Below are positions 1-9,788 of a stretch of DNA of 54,977 nt, one piece after another; position 1 is the stretch's first letter, and each line of letters opens with the position of its first letter. Under the pieces are notes generated by a model that did not search any database, was not told the origin of the DNA, and saw nothing but the letters and a program-made list of their open reading frames with translations. A program made the translations under genes and the position numbers. This DNA comes from Prochlorococcus sp. AG-363-A16 (GTDB lineage Bacteria > Cyanobacteriota > Cyanobacteriia > PCC-6307 > Cyanobiaceae): assembly GCA_003280345.1 (NCBI GenBank), contig QCFB01000012.1, positions 1 through 54,977 of the forward strand, given 5' to 3'.

Positions 1-1461
1 ATTCTCTATCACAGAACTCCTTTTGATGAATATGTGGGGGCAAATGGAGAAAAAGAGTGGCGAGATCAAAAAAGTCCAAATGGAATAATTCCTACGTTAA
101 GAAATTTATTCAGAAGTCGTGAAGATGGTACCTGGATTGCTTGGCGAGAAGTTAATGATTTAAAAACAGCAGAAGATGAGAGCATAGAGATGAACAATCC
201 TTCTCCATTCACCTTGAGGAGAATACCATTAAAGAAAGAAGAGATTATAAGTTTTTACCATGTAACATCTAAAGAGTCCTTCTGGCCAATATTACATACA
301 TTTCCAACCTATTTTGACGTTAATAATGCCGATTGGAAAATATTTGAAGAGGTTAATCGCAGATTTGCTGAAGCTGCTTGTAAAGAAGCTGCTGAAAATG
401 GCACTATATGGGTACATGATTACAACCTATGGCTTGCTCCATCATTTATAAGAAATAAAAGACCAGATTTAAAAATCGCATTTTTTCATCACACACCTTT
501 CCCTGGGAATGATGTATTTGCAATACTGCCATGGAGAAGACAAATAATTGAAAGTCTTCTTTGTTGCAACATTGTAGGGTTTCATATTCCAAGATATACA
601 GAAAATTTTGCTAGAGCGGCTAGTTGTCTTGTAGGCGCTAAGAAAGGTCCTAAAGAAGCAGTTAATGAAAAGTTTATTGCTGTAGGAAGTGCACTTACCG
701 AACCATCTGTTACTTCATGGCTAGAGCATGCAGGACGGAGAATTAAACTTCTGTCTTCACCTGTCGGAACATCACCTGATGTAATAGAAGAATTAATAAA
801 TTCAGATGAAATTAAAAAATACTCAGAAATGATAAGGAAAGGTACAAAGAAAGGAAGAAAACTTATTCTTTCCGCAAGTAGAGTTGACTATACCAAAGGC
901 AATGAGGAATTATTATTATCATATGAAAGAATACTTGAGAAAAGAAAGGATCTTCATGGAAAAGTGGTTTTAATGCTTGCATGTGTTTCAGCAGCTACAG
1001 GCATGAAAATATATGAAGATACTCAACGTTCAATAGAAGAAATGGCTGGAAGAATAAATGGAAAATTCAGTAATATTGATTGGGTTCCTATTCGTCTTTC
1101 AACAAAAAGAATACCTTATGAAGAATTGATAGCTTGGTTCATTCAGTCTGATATTTGCTGGATTACACCATTAAGAGATGGACTAAATCTTGTCGCAAAA
1201 GAATACGCGGCTGCAAGGAAAAATAAAGGTGGCGTACTAGTTTTATCTGAGTTTACTGGTGCATCCGTCTTACTAAATGGAGCAATTCTAACAAACCCTT
1301 ATTCTCATAGACGAATGGACGAATCTATACAAGAAGCCTTAGCGATGAATGAAAATGAACAACATGAAAGAATGAAATTAATGACTAAAGCAGTAGAAAG
1401 CTATACAGTTAATGATTGGGCTAAAGAGCAAATTACAGATTTAATTGACTCAGAGAGTTGA
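1..1461 (+). CDS. ggpS: Glucosylglycerol-phosphate synthase (5' end cut by window edge)
   Basis: A GT20 family glycosyltransferase that joins glucose from ADP-glucose to glycerol-3-phosphate, the first step of glucosylglycerol (compatible solute) synthesis in the cytoplasm. The reading frame is open from base 1 and begins with LYHRTPFDE, which lies near the N-terminus in this family, so only about ten residues should be missing. The GTG at 34 is internal. Visible GT20 features are HHTPFPG, the nucleotide-binding segment SRVDYTKG and the C-terminal LRDGLNLVAKEY. The ABC transporter genes follow immediately, with 1 base to the next ATG, which supports an osmolyte operon. Trehalose-phosphate synthase is the close alternative; the N-terminal sequence and the ggt-like neighbours favour GgpS. 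No ggpP phosphatase is seen in the window. Confidence 0.88.
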   Translation: MLYHRTPFDEYVGANGEKEWRDQKSPNGIIPTLRNLFRSREDGTWIAWREVNDLKTAEDESIEMNNPSPFTLRRIPLKKEEIISFYHVTSKESFWPILHTFPTYFDVNNADWKIFEEVNRRFAEAACKEAAENGTIWVHDYNLWLAPSFIRNKRPDLKIAFFHHTPFPGNDVFAILPWRRQIIESLLCCNIVGFHIPRYTENFARAASCLVGAKKGPKEAVNEKFIAVGSALTEPSVTSWLEHAGRRIKLLSSPVGTSPDVIEELINSDEIKKYSEMIRKGTKKGRKLILSASRVDYTKGNEELLLSYERILEKRKDLHGKVVLMLACVSAATGMKIYEDTQRSIEEMAGRINGKFSNIDWVPIRLSTKRIPYEELIAWFIQSDICWITPLRDGLNLVAKEYAAARKNKGGVLVLSEFTGASVLLNGAILTNPYSHRRMDESIQEALAMNENEQHERMKLMTKAVESYTVNDWAKEQITDLIDSES

Positions 1462-1462
1462 A

Positions 1463-2731
1463 ATGATTATCAAAAAGTTAAAGTTAATTATTATATTTAC
1501 ATTGTTATGTTTTAGTTCAATAGTAATTGGATTAACAGATACAAATAAACCTATAGAAATAAATGCTCTAATGCCTGCTCCATTTGCAGATTCAACAGAA
1601 AGATTAGTTGAACAATTCAATCAAGAAAACAAAGGGAAGATACATTTAACAGTAACGCGAGGGCCTCGTGAAACTGAAAGTGTTTCAGACATGGCAATAA
1701 GTAGTATGATTTTGGGAAATAGTCCAATTGATATTCTACTTATAGACGTAACATGGCTGCCTAAATATGCAGCCACAGGATGGATTAGCCCACTTGACGA
1801 GTGGGTAAATGATGAAGATATTAAATCAATAATTTCCGGTGCTCGACAGGGTAATAGCTATAAAAATAGAGAGTTTCGTTGGCCATTAGTGGCTGATATC
1901 GGCCTCCTTTACTGGAGAAAAGATTTAATGCAAGAACCACCTAAAACACCTGATGCTCTTATTAAAATTTCTAAGAAACTACAAAATGAAGGTCTTGTTA
2001 AATATGGATATGTTTGGCAAGGTAGACAATATGAAGGCTTGAGCTGCGTTTATCTTGAAGTACTAAAAGGATTTGGAGGTGATTGGTTAGACAACTCAAA
2101 TCAATTTAGGTTAGATGAAAAATCAAGTATTAAGGCAACTAACTGGTTGAGAGAACTAATAACTAGTGAAGTTTCTCCGAAAGCTGTCACAAATTTTTCT
2201 GAGCCAGAAGCATTACAAATTTTTGAGACTGGAGACTCTGCATTTATGAGAAATTGGCCATATGCATGGGCTGAATTACAAAAACCAACAAGTTCTGTTA
2301 AAGATAAGGTAGGTGTTACAACAATGGTTGCTGACACAAATCAAACTCCTACAGCAACACTAGGTAGCTGGGGTTTTTCAATTCTGAAAAATAGTAACAA
2401 TAAAGATGCAGCATGGAAAGCCATTTCTTACTTAACATCTGAACAAGCTCAAAAGGAATTATTCCTTAAATATGGTTACACGCCAACCAAAGCCAAGTTA
2501 TTCAATGATATTGAAATGTTGGAGATGTCACCTATACTTCCAGAATTGGAAAAAGCATTACAAATATCAGAACCAAGGCCTAAAACACCTATATATGCTC
2601 AACTTAGTGATGTATTGCAAAGAGAACTAAGTGCTGTACTTACAGGTCAGAAAGATCCACAAAAGGCAATGATTTCAGCACAAGTTAGTAGTGAAAATAT
2701 TTTAAAATCAGCTGGTGAATTAAGATCATGA
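1463..2731 (+). CDS. ggtB: Sugar/osmolyte ABC transporter, periplasmic binding protein (GgtB-like)
   Basis: A family 1 extracellular solute-binding protein of about 422 residues. It starts with a basic then hydrophobic signal peptide (about residues 1-23, MIIKKLKL followed by a long hydrophobic run), so it works outside the inner membrane and delivers substrate to the two permeases encoded next. ATG 1463 is preferred over TTG 1445, because the upstream start would overlap ggpS and spoil the signal peptide. The substrate is inferred from context: glucosylglycerol, possibly with sucrose or trehalose, as for the cyanobacterial Ggt importer. Its stop overlaps the ATG of the next gene (ATGA), which indicates translational coupling. 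Confidence 0.82.
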   Translation: MIIKKLKLIIIFTLLCFSSIVIGLTDTNKPIEINALMPAPFADSTERLVEQFNQENKGKIHLTVTRGPRETESVSDMAISSMILGNSPIDILLIDVTWLPKYAATGWISPLDEWVNDEDIKSIISGARQGNSYKNREFRWPLVADIGLLYWRKDLMQEPPKTPDALIKISKKLQNEGLVKYGYVWQGRQYEGLSCVYLEVLKGFGGDWLDNSNQFRLDEKSSIKATNWLRELITSEVSPKAVTNFSEPEALQIFETGDSAFMRNWPYAWAELQKPTSSVKDKVGVTTMVADTNQTPTATLGSWGFSILKNSNNKDAAWKAISYLTSEQAQKELFLKYGYTPTKAKLFNDIEMLEMSPILPELEKALQISEPRPKTPIYAQLSDVLQRELSAVLTGQKDPQKAMISAQVSSENILKSAGELRS

Positions 2732-3582
2732 TATTTTTATTTGCACCTGCTGCTTTATTTTTAATTTTAGTATTTGTTCTACCCCTAATTAGATACTGCT
2801 GGATAAGTGTACATGCATTATCTGTAATTACTAACCTAGAAATGATTCCAAATTACGGTGCTAATTGGATTAGACTATATAACGATCAAAGGTTTTGGCA
2901 AGATTCATTCCAGACAATAAGATTTACAGTTACTTCAGTAAGTTTAGAAATACTTTTTGCCATCGCAATTGCTTTACTATTAGATCAAAGGTGGAGAGGA
3001 AGAGGAGTAGTACGGGCATTAACTATATTACCTTGGGCACTTCCTACGACTGTTATGGCACTTGGTTGGAGATGGATATTTAATACGCCCCATGGTCCAA
3101 TTGAACAAATAATTTCTCTTTTAGGTTTTGAATCAATAAATATTCTTTCAAACCCAAATATTGCATGGATAGCAACTGTAATAGGAGATGTTTGGAAAAC
3201 AACTCCTTTTATAGCATTAATTCTATTAGCAGGGTTACAAAGTATTCCGAATGATTTATATGAAGCATTTAGACTTGAAGGAGGGAGTTCTAGGCAAGCT
3301 TTATTCAATATAACAATTCCACTTCTAAAGCAATATCTATTAATTGGTATCCTTTTTAGAACAGCCCAAGCATTTGGTGTATTTGATCTTATACAAATAA
3401 TGACTGGAGGAGGACCTGCTAGTAGCACAGAAAGTCTTGCCTTGTATGCATATCTAAATGCAATGAGATTCCTTGATTTCGGTTACAGTGCGACTATAAT
3501 GTTAGGCAGTTTCATTTTATTAGTTTTTTCATGTTTGCTTGCATGGCTTATATTTAATCAAATCAAAAAAATACAATTATAG
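2728..3582 (+). CDS. ggtC: Osmolyte ABC transporter permease 1 (GgtC-like)
   Basis: A 284-residue inner-membrane permease of the MalF/UgpA type with about six membrane helices. The cytoplasmic EAA loop that docks the ATPase is visible as YEAFRLEGGSSRQALF near residues 174-190. The start overlaps the stop of the binding-protein gene by four bases, and the next gene begins one base after its stop. It should pair with GgtD to form the channel. Assignment to ggtC rests on operon position directly downstream of ggpS; by sequence alone it is only a carbohydrate permease. Confidence 0.82.
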   Translation: MIFLFAPAALFLILVFVLPLIRYCWISVHALSVITNLEMIPNYGANWIRLYNDQRFWQDSFQTIRFTVTSVSLEILFAIAIALLLDQRWRGRGVVRALTILPWALPTTVMALGWRWIFNTPHGPIEQIISLLGFESINILSNPNIAWIATVIGDVWKTTPFIALILLAGLQSIPNDLYEAFRLEGGSSRQALFNITIPLLKQYLLIGILFRTAQAFGVFDLIQIMTGGGPASSTESLALYAYLNAMRFLDFGYSATIMLGSFILLVFSCLLAWLIFNQIKKIQL

Positions 3583-3583
3583 T

Positions 3584-4405
3584 ATGACAATGAAGAGGTT
3601 ACATTTCTATATAATTATACTATTAACATGGTCTATGTTGCCATTTATATGGCAACTTTATACATCGTTCTGTAGCCAAGAAGCCTTAATAAGCCCACTT
3701 AGAACCATTGATAATAGATGGACATTAGACAATTACTTGCGAATAATTAATGCCGACCCTCCATTCTGGAAATACCTTTTAAATAGTTTAGTAGTTGGCA
3801 CCTCGGCAACACTTATTACTTTAATAATTTCTATTCCAGCTGCATATTCATTAACAAGACTAAAATCAGCCTTTGCAAAGAGCATGCAGCTATTGTTGCT
3901 TGCTGCGGCACTCTTCCCATATGTACTACTATTCTTGGCATTATTAGAGTTAGCTAGAAATTTAAATTTAGGAAATAATTTATTAGCATTAAGCATTCCT
4001 TATTCAGCACTATCAACCCCATTAGCTGTTCTTCTCCTTTCATCAGCCTTTAGAGATATCCCAAAGGATCTTGAGGAGGCAGCAATACTTGATGGCCTTA
4101 ATACTTGGCAAAGATTAAAATGGGTTTTAATTCCATTAATAACTCCTTCCTCAGCAAGTACAGCGATACTTGTATTTGTCTTCTCATGGAATGAATACCC
4201 TATTGCCCTTACTTGGATTAGCAGATCAGAACTTATTACCCTACCTGTTGCAATATCTAGAATTGCTGGCTCTTCGGTTTACTCAGTCCCCTATGGAACT
4301 TATGCTGCAGCATCAGTTTTAGGCTCTATACCTTTATTATTAATTGTACTAATCTTCCAAAAACAAATAATCTCTGGTTTAACCCAAGGAGCAATAAAAG
4401 GATGA
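3584..4405 (+). CDS. ggtD: Osmolyte ABC transporter permease 2 (GgtD-like)
   Basis: A 273-residue permease of the MalG/UgpE type with about six membrane helices and an EAA loop reading LEEAAILDGLNTWQRLKW. ATG 3584 lies one base after the ggtC stop; a second ATG at 3590 is also possible. A longer frame from TTG 3539 would overlap ggtC by 44 bases and is unlikely. Its stop overlaps the ATG of the ATPase gene (ATGA). It is the partner of GgtC in the membrane channel. Confidence 0.82.
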   Translation: MTMKRLHFYIIILLTWSMLPFIWQLYTSFCSQEALISPLRTIDNRWTLDNYLRIINADPPFWKYLLNSLVVGTSATLITLIISIPAAYSLTRLKSAFAKSMQLLLLAAALFPYVLLFLALLELARNLNLGNNLLALSIPYSALSTPLAVLLLSSAFRDIPKDLEEAAILDGLNTWQRLKWVLIPLITPSSASTAILVFVFSWNEYPIALTWISRSELITLPVAISRIAGSSVYSVPYGTYAAASVLGSIPLLLIVLIFQKQIISGLTQGAIKG

Positions 4406-5373
4406 CGCTAATTCTAAAAAATCTAAATAGGATTATTAATAATCAATGGATAATACGAGATCTAAGTTTTGAAGTTCTTAATGGTGAATGCCTTGCTCTA
4501 CTTGGCCCAAGTGGATGTGGCAAAAGCTCAACCCTAAGATTAATAGCTGGGTTAGATAAACCTACTGGTGGTTCTATATATATCGATCAATTAGATATCA
4601 CTTCTATATCTGCATCTGATAGAAAAATAGGAATGGTTTTTCAGAGTTATGCTTTATATCCACATCTTTCAGTATTAAAGAATTTAACATTAGGTTTAAA
4701 AGCAAGAAAGCTACCTGATAGCGAACAAAAGAACAAAGTTTGGTCTGTCTTGTCAATTATGCAACTTGAAGATTTTGCAGAAAGAAAGCCTTCAGAACTT
4801 TCAGGTGGACAAAGACAAAGAGTTGCACTTGCCAGGGCACTTTTAAGAGAACCTAATGTTTATTTACTTGATGAGCCTATGAGCAATCTAGATGCTCAGT
4901 TAAGAGAAGAACTAAGGCCGGAACTAAGAAGATTAATACTTAGTGGAGGTCAACCAGTTGTATATGTCACACATGACCAAGAAGAAGCTATGGCAATGGC
5001 GAGTCGAATAGCAGTTCTAAACAATGGCTCATTAGAACAAATAGGAACACCTAAAGAACTTTATTCAAAGCCATTATCACTATTCGTCGCCAAATTCATA
5101 GGCAGACCTCAAATAAATATTCTCAACAATCAATCAAACGAAATCGTAGCGATAAGACCAGAGGACATAAACCTACAAGAAGGTGGGATAAATTGCAAAC
5201 TAGTACATCAAGAATGGTTAGGAAAAAATCAATTATGGCAATTACAATCTGATTATGGATTGATAAGAATGTTGAACGAATCAGATATAGATGTCCCGGA
5301 AAATATAACTATTGGATGGCAATCTACAAAAGAACATCATTTTTCTTTAAAAACAGGTAAAAGGATTAACTGA
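4402..5373 (+). CDS. ggtA: Osmolyte ABC transporter ATP-binding protein (GgtA-like)
   Basis: A 323-residue ATPase of the MalK/UgpC class that powers the importer from the cytoplasmic side. The Walker A motif GPSGCGKS is at residues 35-42, the signature LSGGQRQR and the Walker B run YLLDEPMSNLD follow, and the switch histidine is in VTHDQEE. The C-terminal part carries VAIRPEDI, typical of the regulatory OB/TOBE domain of sugar importers. It is shorter than the 350-370 residues common for MalK, so that domain is trimmed. It is the last gene of the apparent ggpS-ggtBCDA operon. Confidence 0.85.
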   Translation: MTLILKNLNRIINNQWIIRDLSFEVLNGECLALLGPSGCGKSSTLRLIAGLDKPTGGSIYIDQLDITSISASDRKIGMVFQSYALYPHLSVLKNLTLGLKARKLPDSEQKNKVWSVLSIMQLEDFAERKPSELSGGQRQRVALARALLREPNVYLLDEPMSNLDAQLREELRPELRRLILSGGQPVVYVTHDQEEAMAMASRIAVLNNGSLEQIGTPKELYSKPLSLFVAKFIGRPQINILNNQSNEIVAIRPEDINLQEGGINCKLVHQEWLGKNQLWQLQSDYGLIRMLNESDIDVPENITIGWQSTKEHHFSLKTGKRIN

Positions 5374-5466
5374 ATATATGGTTGACAACATCCATATAGA
5401 AATAATGGCAATGAAATATGAAATTGAAGCTAAGCTTGATTTCAGTTAAAAAAACATGCTCCATAT

Positions 5467-5769
5467 ATGCATGCTCTTTCTCTAGGTACATGGTTTATTC
5501 ATTTGGCTACTTTGCTGGAATGGATGTTGGCAATAATTCTGGTTTTACGATGGGGTGAATCGACCAAGAACACTGCCATCTCTTGGCTTTCGCTTGCAAT
5601 GCTGCCCAATTTAGCGAGTGCTATGGCCGCAATAACATGGCACATTTTCGACAATTCCGATGAATTAAAGATCCTTGTTGTTCTCCAAGCATCATTAACA
5701 ATGCTTGGCAACACATGTCTAGCTGCAGCTAGCTGGAATCTAGTTAGAACAGAAAGTCAGCAATCATGA
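5467..5769 (+). CDS. DUF2499 membrane protein
   Basis: A 100-residue protein with about three hydrophobic helices (residues 8-30, 40-60, 70-95). The opening HALSLGTWFIHLATLLEWMLA is what I associate with the DUF2499 family, found in cyanobacteria and plastids. Its role is unknown. The stop overlaps the start of the next gene (ATGA), and I recognise the two families as usual neighbours, so they probably act together in a membrane, plausibly the thylakoid given the phylogenetic range. Confidence 0.75.
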   Translation: MHALSLGTWFIHLATLLEWMLAIILVLRWGESTKNTAISWLSLAMLPNLASAMAAITWHIFDNSDELKILVVLQASLTMLGNTCLAAASWNLVRTESQQS

Positions 5770-6104
5770 ACAATCTTTCATTACAAGGAATTATCCATTT
5801 GATTGGAGGAATAGACCCAAGTCCATTCTTTGTCTTGTCCCTTTTTCCATATTTGGCATTTCTTTATTGGGCCCAGAAAAGCAAATCCATACCAAAAACT
5901 GCCTTATGGGGATTTCGTCTAACTTTGTTATTCGTTGCTATGACAATAATTTTCGCAATATTGGCCCGACAATTCTATGGTGGAGAATTAACAGATGTTG
6001 ACCCTTTACATGGAGCAGCAGAAGCTTTCCTAACCATTAGTGATGGCCTAATTGTGCTTGGATTTTTGAAGCTAGAAAAATCAAAAGTGGTGAATAACTC
6101 TTAA
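5766..6104 (+). CDS. DUF3593 membrane protein
   Basis: A 112-residue protein with about three membrane helices. Recognisable family residues are GGIDPSPFFVLSLFPYLAF near the N-terminus and DPLHGAAEAFLTISDG near residue 80. The family is found in cyanobacteria and plants and has no known function. It is translationally coupled to the preceding DUF2499 gene by a four-base overlap. psaK lies 68 bases downstream on the same strand, which is compatible with a photosynthetic context but does not prove one. Confidence 0.75.
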   Translation: MNNLSLQGIIHLIGGIDPSPFFVLSLFPYLAFLYWAQKSKSIPKTALWGFRLTLLFVAMTIIFAILARQFYGGELTDVDPLHGAAEAFLTISDGLIVLGFLKLEKSKVVNNS

Positions 6105-6172
6105 GAGGAAAGAAATCTTCGTGGTTAAAAGCCGTTCATGCACGAAAATAAATTGTCGCTTCCTTTGTATTC

Positions 6173-6433
6173 ATGATCACAACCCTATTGGCCGCTGCAG
6201 CACCAGCTACCTTCCAGTGGTCGCCAAAATGTGCTGTTGTGATGATCGCTTGCAATGTTCTTGCTTACGCCATTGCTAGAGCAAACATCGCTCAGCCCAA
6301 TGTAGGTTTCGAAATTCCTAACTCCCATTTCTTTGGTGGAATGAGCCATGCATCTGTTGTTGCTGCCAACTGCCTAGGCCATGTTCTTGGTATAGGAGCA
6401 ATTCTTGGCCTTGCAGCCAGAGGTGTTCTTTAA
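6173..6433 (+). CDS. psaK: Photosystem I reaction center subunit X (PsaK)
   Basis: An 86-residue small integral subunit at the edge of photosystem I. Two membrane helices are visible, WSPKCAVVMIACNVLAYAIA and the C-terminal VVAANCLGHVLGIGAILGLA, with the linker containing NSHFFGGMSHASV. Family length and the C-terminal GAILGLA match PsaK. The first residues (MITTLLAAAAPATF) probably form the short cleaved or lumenal leader usual in cyanobacterial PsaK. It is followed by a convergent gene 72 bases away. Confidence 0.9.
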   Translation: MITTLLAAAAPATFQWSPKCAVVMIACNVLAYAIARANIAQPNVGFEIPNSHFFGGMSHASVVAANCLGHVLGIGAILGLAARGVL

Positions 6434-6505
6434 CCTTTTAAATAAGGTATAAAGACAACCTTTAAGAGCAAACTTCGATTGTTGCCCTAATCTCTTTTGC
6501 TTGCA

Positions 6506-7723
6506 TTACCCTCGCAACCCAAAGAGATAGGGTAATATTCGTATGCCATAACGCTCAAAGCGATAATCAAAAAGCAAAGCGCTGATTTCTTCAGCGCTAA
6601 CTTTTTCTGATAAACCTTTTATTAGCTTTAATAAACGTTCATCAGCCTTGCTCCCTGACAAGCCCCACCAGGTTTTCTTTCCCAATCTGTTGGAAACTAT
6701 CCAACGCCAACCAAGCTTTTTACTAAGTATTTTTTTATAATTTTTTAGCGGACTATTTGCGTTATAGATATTTTGATTAATTGATAAAAGATCCTCAGTT
6801 AACAAAGGTGCAAGAGTTTCCGCACTCAAAAGAGCAAAACGAATTCCTTCTCCACCTAATAGGTTTGCTGTACTAACGGCATCTCCAACCCCAATAATGC
6901 GTCCAAATATATGTGGTTCTGCTCGCTTAATTGAGCTAGCAACCATGCCTCCATGTCTATCGATAATTTTAAAGTTATTAAGCCCTTGGCTTTTCAATAG
7001 TTGATTTAAGGCTATTTGATTATTAAATAAGGGTTTAGTTGAGTTCGGAGGTAATCGACAAACGCCAACCTTTAGTTGATCATTGCTCATAGGAAAAATC
7101 CATCCATATCCGTGAGATATCCATCTTGTTCCTAAAAAAAAAGTCAGCTGTTTTCCCCAATGATTAGAACTTTGAGAGTCTCCTTGGAGTATCCACTCAA
7201 TTCCTGACCCTCTAAAAATATTATCTTTTCCAATAGGTTTAGATTCATATTTTGAGTTTATTAATGAACGGGATTGACCTGTTGCATCGACAACCCACTT
7301 AACTTTTCTTTTCTGAGAAGCTCCATTTGGACCAAAAAGTTCGACTTCGGCAAAGCCACTCAAAGTTTTCACAGACTTAACTGTCCACCCAAGCAAAAAC
7401 TCAACTCCAGAATCAAGAGCCTTAGACCAAAGAATTTCTCGTAATTTTCCAAAATCAAGGACCACCCCTAAATTATTAGAGCTGGTCCATTGATATTTTG
7501 TTGAATCTGGACCCAAAATCTGCCATCCATTCCAATAAGTTGAAATTGATTCAGAAGGAATTAAATTCTCTGCGATGGAATTAATTGGAAGCGCCGCACT
7601 TGAAAAGGCATTTTGATTAGGTGTCAACAATCTCTCTACAAGCGTTACTTCAATGCCAGCTTGAGCAAGCCTCTCTGCTAGACGAGAGCCTGCTGGACCA
7701 GCACCAGCGACCAAAACGGTCAA
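6506..7723 (-). CDS. Geranylgeranyl-reductase-family FAD-dependent oxidoreductase
   Basis: A 405-residue flavoprotein. The N-terminal dinucleotide-binding motif GAGPAGSRLAERLA is followed by the ERLL strand end, and a second FAD motif IIGVGDAVSTANLLGGEGI lies near residue 280. These are typical of the GGR/digeranylgeranyl-glycerophospholipid reductase family and distant lycopene cyclases. It starts with TTG (minus strand, 7723), 7 bases after the dxs stop, so the two genes are probably co-transcribed. That points to isoprenoid or pigment metabolism. It differs in sequence and context from chlP, so I leave the substrate open. Confidence 0.7.
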   Translation of the reverse strand: MTVLVAGAGPAGSRLAERLAQAGIEVTLVERLLTPNQNAFSSAALPINSIAENLIPSESISTYWNGWQILGPDSTKYQWTSSNNLGVVLDFGKLREILWSKALDSGVEFLLGWTVKSVKTLSGFAEVELFGPNGASQKRKVKWVVDATGQSRSLINSKYESKPIGKDNIFRGSGIEWILQGDSQSSNHWGKQLTFFLGTRWISHGYGWIFPMSNDQLKVGVCRLPPNSTKPLFNNQIALNQLLKSQGLNNFKIIDRHGGMVASSIKRAEPHIFGRIIGVGDAVSTANLLGGEGIRFALLSAETLAPLLTEDLLSINQNIYNANSPLKNYKKILSKKLGWRWIVSNRLGKKTWWGLSGSKADERLLKLIKGLSEKVSAEEISALLFDYRFERYGIRILPYLFGLRG

Positions 7724-7730
7724 GGGAAGT

Positions 7731-9668
7731 TCAAGACTTTAATGATTGCTTGGATGAATTAGTTCCTACAAAAGAATCTCCTTGAACCCATCCAAAACGT
7801 TTTTGAATTCGATTGGACATCAATGCTGGAGTTAGTCCTAAGGATTCTTTGCTCTGAGCAGGGCTTGCATGATCTACAAGTTGATCTGGAATACCAATCC
7901 TAAGAGTCGAAACTAAAAGATCTTGATCAATAAGTGATTCAATTACAGCAGAACCAAAACCTCCACAAATAGTGCCTTCTTCCATAGTGACTATTCGACC
8001 AATTCTTCTAGCCAAAGGATGTATCAATCCTTGGTCAAGTGGCCTAAGAAAACGAGCATTGATAACAGTTGACTTAATACCAGATTCAACCAAAATCTTG
8101 GCAGTTTGTAATGCAGGTTGCACCATAGAGCCATAAGCAACTATCAACAAATCATCTCCTTCAAGCAAAACTTCACCTCGTCCAATTTTTAAAGGTTCCC
8201 ACCCTTCTTCCATTAAAGGAACACCTTCTCCAGAACCTCTAGGGATTCGTAATGCTGCTGGGCCATTATGGTTTAAGCATGTCACCAACATTTTCTGAAG
8301 TTCAGCCTCATCCTTTGGGGCCATAACAGTGAAGTTAGGAACAGAACGCAAATAACTAATGTCATATTGACCTTGATGAGTTGGCCCATCAGCACCGACT
8401 AAGCCTGCACGGTCAAGAACAAAAGTTACTGGAAGATTCTGAATCCCAACATCATGAATGACCTGGTCATAAGCTCGTTGTAAAAAGGTACTGTAGATAG
8501 CTACAACAGGCTTTAAACCCTCGCAAGTCATACCAGCGGCAAGAGTGACTGCATGTTGTTCAGCAATACCTACATCTACATATTGAGCAGGGTTAGCTTT
8601 TTGCAATAAATCCAATCCAGTACCTGTGGCCATTGCTGCTGTTATTCCAACAACCGTTCTATCCTGCTCGCATATTTTCACTAAGGTTTGGCCAAACACT
8701 TTGCTATAGCTGGGAGGTTTTGGACTCTTGGAAGGAAGGGACTTGCCAGTTGTTAAGTCAAAAGCTGATTGAGCGTGATAACCAACCTGATCAGCTTCCG
8801 CATATGGATATCCTTTTCCTTTAGTAGTGACAACATGAACAAGTACTGGACCACCAACTCGATGAGCGGCTTGAAAAGTACGAATCATTTGGGAAATATC
8901 GTGACCATCAATTGGTCCCATATAAGTAAATCCCAATTCTTCAAAAACAGCCCCAACTTTTGGAACAGCCAAACGACGAACACTTCCCTTTAAAGATTTG
9001 AGTTCAGCCGAAAGCTCACCTCCCATAAATGGAATATTTTTTACACTCTCCTCAACACTGTCAGATATGAATTGCATAGGTGGACTATGCCTCATGCGAT
9101 TTAAATATGTTGATAACGCTCCAACAGGGGGAGATATAGACATGTCATTGTCATTAAGAACAACCAAAAGAGGTGTATTTGGCAGATGACCAGCGTGATT
9201 AATCGCTTCTAAAGCCATTCCTCCAGTAAGAGCACCATCTCCAATAACTGCAACACATTTAAAATCCTCTCCTCTTTGATCCCGTGCCATTGCCATCCCA
9301 AGGGCTGCAGATATTGAAGTGCTTGCATGACCAGCACCAAAATGATCAAAAGTGCTTTCAGAACGCTTTAAATAGCCAGCCACACCACTCTTTTGACGCA
9401 AAGTATGAAAGTTCTCATAACGTCCGGTGAGTAGCTTGTGGGGATAAGCCTGATGACCAACGTCCCAAACGACTCGATCCACATCAAGATCAAGAGTCTG
9501 ATAAAGAGCAATGGTCAGTTCTACGACACCTAGACCAGGACCTAAATGGCCACCACTAGTTGAAACAACCTGAAGATGTCGCTCTCTAATTTGGCAAGCA
9601 ACATCCTCAAGCTGTGCAGTGCTCAAGCCATGGAGCTGATTTGGATGAGTCAACTCGCTAAGACGCAT
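7731..9668 (-). CDS. dxs: 1-deoxy-D-xylulose-5-phosphate synthase
   Basis: A thiamine-diphosphate enzyme that condenses pyruvate with glyceraldehyde-3-phosphate, the entry step of the MEP isoprenoid pathway. Visible features are [17 protein letters not shown] near residue 40, the ThDP/Mg segment [18 protein letters not shown], and in the transketolase-like half the segment [12 protein letters not shown] and [21 protein letters not shown] 9668 is chosen over ATG 9680, because family proteins begin close to MRLSELTHP; this gives about 645 residues, the normal length. It is divergent from ilvA and followed by the GGR-family gene. Confidence 0.95.
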   Translation of the reverse strand: MRLSELTHPNQLHGLSTAQLEDVACQIRERHLQVVSTSGGHLGPGLGVVELTIALYQTLDLDVDRVVWDVGHQAYPHKLLTGRYENFHTLRQKSGVAGYLKRSESTFDHFGAGHASTSISAALGMAMARDQRGEDFKCVAVIGDGALTGGMALEAINHAGHLPNTPLLVVLNDNDMSISPPVGALSTYLNRMRHSPPMQFISDSVEESVKNIPFMGGELSAELKSLKGSVRRLAVPKVGAVFEELGFTYMGPIDGHDISQMIRTFQAAHRVGGPVLVHVVTTKGKGYPYAEADQVGYHAQSAFDLTTGKSLPSKSPKPPSYSKVFGQTLVKICEQDRTVVGITAAMATGTGLDLLQKANPAQYVDVGIAEQHAVTLAAGMTCEGLKPVVAIYSTFLQRAYDQVIHDVGIQNLPVTFVLDRAGLVGADGPTHQGQYDISYLRSVPNFTVMAPKDEAELQKMLVTCLNHNGPAALRIPRGSGEGVPLMEEGWEPLKIGRGEVLLEGDDLLIVAYGSMVQPALQTAKILVESGIKSTVINARFLRPLDQGLIHPLARRIGRIVTMEEGTICGGFGSAVIESLIDQDLLVSTLRIGIPDQLVDHASPAQSKESLGLTPALMSNRIQKRFGWVQGDSFVGTNSSKQSLKS

Positions 9669-9788
9669 ACTCTTCATCAACCAATACGTTCAATCTACGG
9701 TGTATCTCCATGTATTAGGTGCAATCATTACCTATTAACTAATGCAATCTACAAAACAACGACCTCTTAATGTTGCAAAATTGTCCTG

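Noticed and set aside
8633-9189. Several plus-strand open frames inside dxs (8633, 8769, 8998)
   Set aside because: They are antisense shadows of dxs, which has a full set of family motifs.
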